Assembly (NCBI GenBank): GCA_025602905.1
Contig: JAHLKI010000044.1
Span: 1-64,000, forward strand
Direction: 5' to 3'
Origin: Phlyctochytrium arcticum
Taxonomy: Eukaryota; Chytridiomycota; Chytridiomycetes; Chytridiales; Chytridiaceae
DNA length: 64,000 nt
The notes beneath the pieces are model-generated. The model was not told the DNA's origin. It worked only from the letters and a program-made list of their open reading frames with translations, and ran no database searches. Every line of letters starts with the position of its first letter. Positions within the stretch are counted from its first letter, which is position 1. Positions 56,368 to 64,000 of this stretch are shown here, one piece after another. The position numbers and the translations under genes were made by a program.

Positions 56368-57554
56368 GGACGCGTCGAGATCGCGGACATCTGCTCCAAC
56401 CTACCAACCTATGACCTCTGCAGGCCCACACCGAATGCAGACTGACGCACGCGTGAATTTGGTGAGTGCCTTTCTCAAAGCACTGTCGAAGCGAGTGCGG
56501 CACAGCTAGTCCACGTTGTGCTGCGGGCGAGTGTTACTGCGGAGAAGAGACGGCATCCCCAGCTCTACTTTTCACTCTCCGGCCCTCTCTTCCGCTCCAA
56601 ACCTATCTGCTATTCTGCTGAGGGCTGCTCGTGCGGCGAAGTATATGGATGCCTCCGCTTGTGGGCATATACTTTTAGCTCACCCCGTAGCTTGTCACCT
56701 TGAGGGAAAAACTCAGGAGATTTTGCTTTTAGTTTGTTTGGATAAAGCTTATGAGAGACCACTCGATGGACTATACCCTACATATTGGCTCGTTGATTGT
56801 GATAAGCACCAGTACTTGATTGCTACTCATTTGCATGCTTCTTTCCTCCGCGTCTCTTTTTCCTAGTCATCAAAAAACAAACTTGTTTGTGGCAGCACAG
56901 CTCTTCCAAATCGGTCAAGTTGCCCCGGGGGAGCTGAATCAACGCGGGGCTAATGGGCCAAAGATGCATCCCAAGCTGCATTGCTGCGATTGCAGAACTC
57001 AGAGGGGCTGCCGCGTTTGCTTGTCAAGTGTCTTGTTACGCTATCAATCCTGTTACGGTGAGCCTTTGGAGGATTATGGGCTCGATGCAAACCCGATGTC
57101 GTCCTGTATACAAACCTATGTCCATGTAGATTGTTCCTGTAAATAAGGAATGCATTCGATACACACATAAGAGTACGGGGACAACGAGCACATTTTCCTT
57201 ATGCTGTGGCAAATCCCACCACAAGGGGGAGGTCTGTGCAGCCCGGGGTTTACATGTTTCGTTTCGCTTCCTTCGGTTGCAAGGGCATGTCGGATGACGG
57301 TACTGGAGCCGCGGCAATCGTACGCTCCTGGTTCGGTCGGCAATTTGAACTGATCAAGCTTTTATCAACCGGCTGCTCGGCTGCGTTTTTGGCTGCGGTA
57401 AAATCATCAAAATTCCCTCTCTCAGCAGCGGAGCGAATGGTCGGGAGAATGAAGACTGATAGCTGTGCAACTATCGTTGAAAAAGATGTTTACAACGCTG
57501 ATTACTACAATTCTGACGACGGATGGTGAATGAGTATCAATTAATGTTTTTCCA

Positions 57555-57860
57555 TTAATCATCCAACATTTCGCACACATCCTTTGAATTCACGATCAGC
57601 TCGCGGACGTCATCTATCAACGATTCTGGCATTGCGAAAATATCCGTCAATAATCCTATCACATTCTTCTGTGATTGGGCTTGCTCCAAAAAGTGTTGGA
57701 AGCTGTATTTGATAGTTGATGAGTTGGTGTATAATGATGGAAGCCCTAAAGTGCAAATTGACGGTACCGACATAGTAGACGTAAAAAGCTATAACATTGT
57801 TGGTTATTCTATCAAAACGAATACTGGAATGCTAAAACATAGATGACTTACGTTTGCCAT
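57555..57860 (-). CDS. Tiny two-exon gene, copy 1
   Basis: Exon 1 is nine bases (ATGGCAAAC) at 57852-57860, followed by a GTAAGT donor. A 63-nt intron ends ..TTATAG, and exon 2 is 57555-57788, giving 80 aa. The product is mostly helical (FQHFLEQAQSQKNVIGLLTD). The plus strand is also open here and reads plausibly (VQIDGTDIVDVKSYNIVGYS), so strand choice is uncertain. No family recognised. Confidence 0.35.
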
Positions 57861-58720
57861 CTTTTTCGACCGGGGTAACCCGCCACTTTGTCATCGTACT
57901 TGGACCCACATTCTTCTTGAGGCTTTCGTTTAATGCCTCCTGGCCTGAACAGGCTTTGGCCTTCAAATGAATTCAATCGCGGCTTGAATCGCCGCGTTCA
58001 CCGCGCGACATCGCAACTGTGCCGCTTGGGGGGAGGGTCCAGGATAGCGTTTGCTACGGTATGAGACTTGGAAGGATGCCGGGCATACAGAACTTTTGAT
58101 TTACAACTTTCGAAATTCTGCATCGTAGACGCGTGCCTGAGTTTGGATCTCTCGATTGTAGGAGTTTTGTGCTGTCAAACAAGAACTGGAGCCCGTGGGA
58201 ATAACGCGTCGGGATTCGAAGGGCAACTCAAGAAGATCGAACTATTTGAGTAGCAAATCTATACCGGGACTGGAGTCGGTGGTCAGGTGCAGCAGCCACC
58301 ACGTATCATGTCATGCTGAAAACTCTGATGGTATGTACAGGAATAAATTTCAGGTAGTCTGATAGTCAGGGTAAGCCGCAATAGACCCTAAGGTAAATTC
58401 AATTTGAAAGCTTACAGCGAATTGACTAGCTTGATGTTAAGATTTGTTGGCTCTCAGCGCAAGAGAGCAAAAGGATTGTTGTTGCATCGGGCCAAAGTCA
58501 AGGAGGGCCAAGCAATCACTCGGGGTTATGACCGAGTTGGCGCCGCCTAGGGTGTGTGCGGTGTCAAGAAGGGAGGCGCTTGGGGGGAGGATTAAAATAT
58601 ACGGAAGTTTGGCGGTAACTCATGAAGCTGATGTATCGAGAGACATAGAGAAGTGTGTGTTAGTTCATAACAATGTGATATATTTATCTGCTGCCGGGTT
58701 TGAACTTACGCAAGAGGGCT

Positions 58721-60521
58721 TCAGGACATATGATGTCTGATGCTTTCTTCGAAAGGAACTGGATCTTCTGTCAGCTGATTGTGCTCAAGTCGAATGTTTT
58801 TATTGATTTGCTGTTGCTCATTAAGTGTTCTAAACATCTCGGCAACCAGCTCGGTTACCCCCATCAGAGAGCCAAATTCGTCCCAGCTGGTAGGGATACA
58901 CGCGCTTCGTACTTCTTCGACCTTGCATGTCCTCCCATCCGCTCCAAGAGTCATTTTAGAAAGGGTCAGCCGGTTCTGAATGAACTGAACGATCATCAAC
59001 GCTTTCCTTCGGGCAGTCTTCATCGAAGCGCCCTTGTATTTGCTGAGGAAAAGTTTCAAAGCATAACACGCGCTCTCAAGGAGCTTTATCGAATCTCCCT
59101 CCGTATGCTCGGATTTTTCCTTCAGTAGACCGCCACTTGATTCTATGAATACGATTTCGTCTCTGGTGCTCGGATCTTTCCCCAGTCCGTCCGCAAAACG
59201 CGGCGCATCCCCTGTGCGGCTTGGGTCTTCTTTCTTTGAATTAATCGCATACTCGCACCAATGCCAACTAATCAATCCGGTCTCTCTAAGCGGGGCCAGT
59301 AGAGGCACCACTAGATCCGCGGTAGGGGTTCGCTCATGGTCGTCTTGGAAGAACCTGGCGTTGGGTGAGACGTAACCATGCATTGAGTGAAGGCCGTGGC
59401 GTAAAATTCTCCAAAGCCGCCCTTCCTCGTCTGGTAACGTCTCAGGGTCTAAGGCTAGAGCCCAGGTGTCCCAGGAAGCCCAGCTCCCAGTGTCACCCAG
59501 CACTCTTTTCAAATGCTGGAGTAAGGTGGGGTATTCCCCAATTATTATTGCTCGTGGGTATGCCGCTGTAGCAAATGTCATGTTCCGTGACATGAGTTTT
59601 TGGGAGGCTGCGGAGTATTTTGGTTTGTTGGGGGTTGGCATGGAAGTGATGTCGGGAATGTTGAATGTTTTCTTTCCGATTTGAACTTCCACATCTTCCA
59701 CCTATCATATATGTTACTTTGAGGATCTCAAACTAAGGTTCACTAGATCATATTCACCTCTATATCATCGGATCGCTTTCGTTTCACCACAACAACGCTG
59801 GCGTGTTCGCCTACCACGACGTTGTTTTCACCGACACATAATTGCTGTCCCTCGCCAGGTTGCATGGAGTGCGTTTCTCCAGCACCCGTGCTTCCCTGCT
59901 GAGCAATGATGATGTTACTGAAAAGATTTTGGAGAAAGGTGGTGTAGCTTATATTCACCTCCGCGCTCAAGCTGTCCGAAATCTGCAGATTGGCGCCCTG
60001 TCCGACAACAATGTTGTCGTTTCCGATTACAATTTGCGGAGAATTTATTGTGATAGCAGGCTGGACAGCAGGTGCCTCTTTTTCCATCGCCTCGAACGCG
60101 TCCTTCAGACGGGAATATAACTTTCCTTTTGCCTCACCAAGAAGGTGTTTGCGGTGACGGGCAGAGGCGGCCGCGCGATAGGCTTGAATAACTGCATTGT
60201 GAGTGCTCTGGTTATAGGTAGTGTATTCTTGGGTCAGATTTCCCAAATCCTGCAGAACAAAATTTAAAAAGGTAGCTTTTGGGTTTTTGGCGATGTATGT
60301 ATCGGCTGTAGAGAAAGGTCTTTGATTGATGAATGAAAACTTCCCGAGTGCATTGACATACCTCGCTTTTTAAGCGGTTCAGGGGTATTTTTAATCATTG
60401 TTGAGAAATGGAATTGAATGATCTTGGATGATCTCGCGGAGGATCTCGCGCGTCCATCAACTGGCACTACGCGGTTGCCATAGTGGTCACTCATTTTGGC
60501 CAGTGTACCCAGCGTCGGCAC
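58721..60521 (-). CDS. Three-exon uncharacterised gene, copy 2
   Basis: Same structure as the gene at 54567-56367, shifted by 4,154 bp: exons 60362-60521, 59758-60305 and 58721-59701. No coding difference was seen. The promoter region is also duplicated. Confidence 0.65.
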
Positions 60522-61708
60522 GGACGCGTCGAGATCGCGGACATCTGCTCCAACCTACCAACCTATGACCTCTGCAGGCCCACACCGAATGCAGACTGAC
60601 GCACGCGTGAATTTGGTGAGTGCCTTTCTCAAAGCACTGTCGAAGCGAGTGCGGCACAGCTAGTCCACGTTGTGCTGCGGGCGAGTGTTACTGCGGAGAA
60701 GAGACGGCATCCCCAGCTCTACTTTTCACTCTCCGGCCCTCTCTTCCGCTCCAAACCTATCTGCTATTCTGCTGAGGGCTGCTCGTGCGGCGAAGTATAT
60801 GGATGCCTCCGCTTGTGGGCATATACTTTTAGCTCACCCCGTAGCTTGTCACCTTGAGGGAAAAACTCAGGAGATTTTGCTTTTAGTTTGTTTGGATAAA
60901 GCTTATGAGAGACCACTCGATGGACTATACCCTACATATTGGCTCGTTGATTGTGATAAGCACCAGTACTTGATTGCTACTCATTTGCATGCTTCTTTCC
61001 TCCGCGTCTCTTTTTCCTAGTCATCAAAAAACAAACTTGTTTGTGGCAGCACAGCTCTTCCAAATCGGTCAAGTTGCCCCGGGGGAGCTGAATCAACGCG
61101 GGGCTAATGGGCCAAAGATGCATCCCAAGCTGCATTGCTGCGATTGCAGAACTCAGAGGGGCTGCCGCGTTTGCTTGTCAAGTGTCTTGTTACGCTATCA
61201 ATCCTGTTACGGTGAGCCTTTGGAGGATTATGGGCTCGATGCAAACCCGATGTCGTCCTGTATACAAACCTATGTCCATGTAGATTGTTCCTGTAAATAA
61301 GGAATGCATTCGATACACACATAAGAGTACGGGGACAACGAGCACATTTTCCTTATGCTGTGGCAAATCCCACCACAAGGGGGAGGTCTGTGCAGCCCGG
61401 GGTTTACATGTTTCGTTTCGCTTCCTTCGGTTGCAAGGGCATGTCGGATGACGGTACTGGAGCCGCGGCAATCGTACGCTCCTGGTTCGGTCGGCAATTT
61501 GAACTGATCAAGCTTTTATCAACCGGCTGCTCGGCTGCGTTTTTGGCTGCGGTAAAATCATCAAAATTCCCTCTCTCAGCAGCGGAGCGAATGGTCGGGA
61601 GAATGAAGACTGATAGCTGTGCAACTATCGTTGAAAAAGATGTTTACAACGCTGATTACTACAATTCTGACGACGGATGGTGAATGAGTATCAATTAATG
61701 TTTTTCCA

Positions 61709-62014
61709 TTAATCATCCAACATTTCGCACACATCCTTTGAATTCACGATCAGCTCGCGGACGTCATCTATCAACGATTCTGGCATTGCGAAAATATCCG
61801 TCAATAATCCTATCACATTCTTCTGTGATTGGGCTTGCTCCAAAAAGTGTTGGAAGCTGTATTTGATAGTTGATGAGTTGGTGTATAATGATGGAAGCCC
61901 TAAAGTGCAAATTGACGGTACCGACATAGTAGACGTAAAAAGCTATAACATTGTTGGTTATTCTATCAAAACGAATACTGGAATGCTAAAACATAGATGA
62001 CTTACGTTTGCCAT
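61709..62014 (-). CDS. Tiny two-exon gene, copy 2
   Basis: Exons 62006-62014 and 61709-61942, identical to copy 1. Only this copy retains the probable original upstream sequence beyond the duplication, with the same strand uncertainty. Confidence 0.35.
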
Positions 62015-62058
62015 CTTTTTCGACCGGGGTAACCCGCCACTTTGTCATCGTACTTGGA

Positions 62059-63504
62059 CAAATATCCACAATAATTCTGATTTGAAAAGCAATGAATGGA
62101 CTTGATGCCAGCAAAAAGCAGAAGGGAGTAGTACCTTCTAGAGAAACTAACCCTTTTCTTGTGGGGATGTTTTGCTGCTTCTGTCATCATGGTCATGACT
62201 TCGTCTTGGGTGGCAGCTTCATATGGCGAGATCTGTCAAATAGAGCAATTCATTGTAGAGTTATCAGTTGGCTGCATGGCATACATTCGCCTCTTTCTTT
62301 GGCTTTCCTTTTGAGTCCGGGCACTGCCGCTGCAAATCTAATCAGATTCCTATTACAATAACGAGTTCATCCATAATTACCTGTGCATGCACCTTCACCC
62401 TGTCCCACCCAAAGCTCCACCTCCATTGCCAGTACAGTCAGACTCGATACAGTGACCCCCTCGGGTCCGTGTGGATGGCCCAAAAGGTGACTGTGAGGTG
62501 CTCATTTGGAGGAGCGGACTGAGGTACAAAAAGTTTGGGACCAGGCGAAGAGGGTGACTGAATCGAGGATTGACTGTAAAAGGGGGTAACTGTATCGAGG
62601 CCTGACTGTAGGTCATGCCGTCCACTTCCGCAAATCGATCGTTTTTGGAGAACAAAATCGGACCCATACTCTTTCCGAAGTCTAAGAACAGGACGTAGCT
62701 CTCATGGTCCGACAAAAGAGCTCCGTGCAACCCGGTGTTTACATGTGTTGTTTCAATTCCTTCGGTTGCAAGGGCGTGTCGGATGACGGAACTGGAGCCG
62801 CGGCAATCGTACGCTCCTGGTTCGGTCGGCAATTTGAACTGAAACTGCCCTTTGGGCTTTCCCCTTTGACGTGCTTGAAAAACGAATACAGCTGGATAAT
62901 ACTCAAAAAGGTAAGACCTCCCACAGTTTCCAGTACTGGTGAGTGGCGACGACCAGATAGTCGCTGCTGGTTTATGTAGGATCAGTGGAAGTTCAGTGAC
63001 GTGCCAAGCAAAAACTTACTTGCAAGATGCTGGAGCTACTTTTGCTAGACCACTGTTTTTCCGAAGCTGTACTGAACGCGTTTGGCCTGCCCCGTCTTTC
63101 AGACCCGCCCAAAAATGTTCTGACTGATGCGAGAAAACTCTTGTATTCATACGTTATGCCAAACTCTGGCCTTTTATACATGTAGACACTGAACTAAGAC
63201 ACTGATCTCTAAGACTATGATAGGACGACCTCGACGACTTCGCGTACCGCGTCGCTCGGCGTGGCGCAGCTGGGACAACCATTCACTCAGATTCCTGTCA
63301 CTGACTCATAATTTAGCCCTGAAAAACCCCATAAAGCAGAAAGCTCTTCAAGGCAGACCTTCTGTGACACTTTGACCTACCACAGGTACCACCAACAGCA
63401 GTGGGAAAGTGAGGACAAGTCATGGGCTTGACAACAACTGATGTGGCCCATATACATGTGCGCCCTTCACCAATCAGATTCGGAGCTTTTGGGACAGAGA
63501 ACTA
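62059..63504. other. Non-duplicated spacer before the right inverted-repeat arm
   Basis: About 1.4 kb with no convincing gene. It contains a diverged copy of a segment of the tandem unit (see 62,727-62,842). Open frames on both strands here have no recognisable domains. Confidence 0.45.
62727..62842 (+). repeat. Diverged third copy of a 116-bp segment
   Basis: Matches 57,237-57,352 and 61,391-61,506 at about 90 percent by eye. In the plus frame several differences are silent and others change residues, within the conserved peptide SDDGTGAAAIVRSWFGRQFE. It may be an exon of an unknown gene family or a short dispersed repeat. Confidence 0.75.
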
Positions 63505-63666
63505 GGTAGCTTAGGCTTCACTCACGGTCCCAATGATCCCACCACACTGCTTTTAACGGAGCTTTCAGCTAACAATTCCTGGGAAGCATTAGCCGATCTG
63601 GATACCTCCTCCTGCTCACGCCTTTCTCAACCATTTCATAGCTACCAGTGGAGATCAAACATATGA
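63505..63666 (+). pseudogene. 3' fragment of a second capsid gene
   Basis: Encodes the last roughly 53 residues of the capsid C-terminal jelly roll (GFTHGPNDPTTLLLTELSAN region) in opposite orientation. The upstream part is absent: sequence before 63,505 is unrelated. Confidence 0.85.
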
Positions 63667-63913
63667 TTCTACAATCATATATGCTTTCTATCAACGGGCG
63701 AAGAATTAAGCTGGTGGGCGGCTGGGACACATTTATTCAACCAGACCCCAAACAAATGAGGCGGCTCACGGGACGGGCAAACGACGTGTAAATACATATA
63801 TTTAATGATACCCAATACAAACTCCAAACTATCTTGTCTTGTCTTGTCTGTTGTAAAGTGATGTCGGTGATGTTGCAAAGCCAAACCGTGCCCGGATTCC
63901 AGGCTTTGCCTGG

Positions 63914-64000
63914 TCACGTGACTGAACCGTAAATCGCGACGATCTTGTTCACATTTTGCAAGGACAATGGTTTGTCAAAGAACATGTCGGCGCCTGCTGC
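63914..64000 (-). CDS. C-terminal part of a second receiver-domain gene (partial)
   Basis: 29 codons identical to the end of the receiver gene at 47559-47930, including the FFDKPLS lysine motif, cut by the window edge. Whether the full gene continues outside cannot be seen. Confidence 0.85.
   Translation of the reverse strand, partial: AAGADMFFDKPLSLQNVNKIVAIYGSVT

Larger units (their letters stand above)
53751..57904 (+). repeat. 4,154-bp tandem duplication, copy 1
   Basis: Identical to 57,905-62,058 at every place I compared, except one base (A at 54,336 against G at 58,490). Starts CCCACATTCTTCTTGAGGCT and ends at CATCGTACTTGGA. It contains a three-exon minus-strand gene, a tiny spliced minus-strand gene, and roughly 1.2 kb between them with plus-strand ORFs of uncertain reality (56516-56866 and 57206-57529). 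The first roughly 800 bp (53,751-54,566) hold no supported gene. Confidence 0.95.
57905..62058 (+). repeat. 4,154-bp tandem duplication, copy 2
   Basis: Head-to-tail copy of 53,751-57,904. The junction at 57,904/57,905 shows no extra bases; the sequence after 62,058 (CAAATATCCACAATAATTCT) is unique and may be the original continuation. The near-zero divergence means the event is recent or copies are homogenised. Confidence 0.95.
63505..64000 (-). repeat. Right arm of the long inverted repeat (runs off the window)
   Basis: Reverse complement of 47,844-48,339. The last 450 bases are essentially identical to the left arm, while the inner 40 bases carry about five mismatches before similarity ends at GGTAGC. 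Confidence 0.95.

Noticed and set aside
62395..62832. 145-codon minus-strand ORF sharing its start with frames in the tandem units
   Set aside because: The similarity is confined to the 116-bp repeat, and silent changes favour the plus frame; the rest is unique low-information sequence.
1..64000. CRISPR arrays, bacterial operons, rRNA genes
   Set aside because: Repeats present are tandem without regular spacers, genes have spliceosomal introns, and no rRNA-like sequence was seen.

Overview
The window is nuclear DNA of an intron-containing fungus. The likeliest source is an early-diverging lineage such as a chytrid, but this is inferred from gene content and no marker gene proves it. Supporting points are introns mostly of 54-70 nt with GT..AG ends, a Kap121/RanBP5-type importin, an RFX factor, a large hybrid histidine kinase, a Crinkler (CRN) protein, and dense mobile and virus-like DNA.

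Left third (1-16.8 kb): conserved host genes. In order these are importin beta-3 (+, 4 exons), a 1,896-aa hybrid histidine kinase (-, 3 exons), a UBR7-type UBR-box/PHD protein (-, 2 exons), an RFX transcription factor (+) and a small predicted mitochondrial membrane protein (-). A decayed piece of a CRN effector domain lies near 13.2 kb.

16.9-27 kb: decayed gene fragments and dispersed repeats, then two Helitrons. One is an internally deleted remnant (20.2-21.2 kb). The other is nearly complete (21.3-26.9 kb), with Rep and Pif1-like helicase domains but two frameshifts.

27.8-33 kb: a glutamate decarboxylase gene (-) whose 481-nt intron is packed with short perfect hairpins. It sits head to head with a truncated viral or Polinton-type family B DNA polymerase ORF and a four-exon CRN gene with a nuclease-like C-terminus.

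33.7-45 kb: transposon-derived genes. They are a 1,610-aa, five-exon gene (AT-hook, DEDDy 3'-5' exonuclease, transposase-like core, Cys-rich tail), a broken MULE-like gene, and a truncated CACTA/Tnp2-like gene ending in a 23-bp perfect palindrome and tandem repeats.

45-64 kb: an endogenous Polinton-like or virophage-like dsDNA virus element. It carries a TVpol-SF3 helicase fusion (50.9-53.3 kb), a frameshifted double-jelly-roll major capsid protein (48.2-49.3 kb), a coiled-coil protein and small basic or helix-turn-helix ORFs. It also carries an unexpected regulatory pair: a stand-alone CheY-like receiver protein with all catalytic residues, and a protein resembling an HSF/Skn7-type DNA-binding domain. 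At least 496 bp at 47,844-48,339 recur inverted at 63,505-64,000, running off the window. These may be long terminal inverted repeats or an inverted second copy. Between them lies a nearly perfect 4,154-bp tandem duplication (53,751-57,904 and 57,905-62,058) with a three-exon gene and a tiny spliced gene. Shared promoter-like repeats, including palindromic GTCACGTGAC sites, tie the viral genes together.
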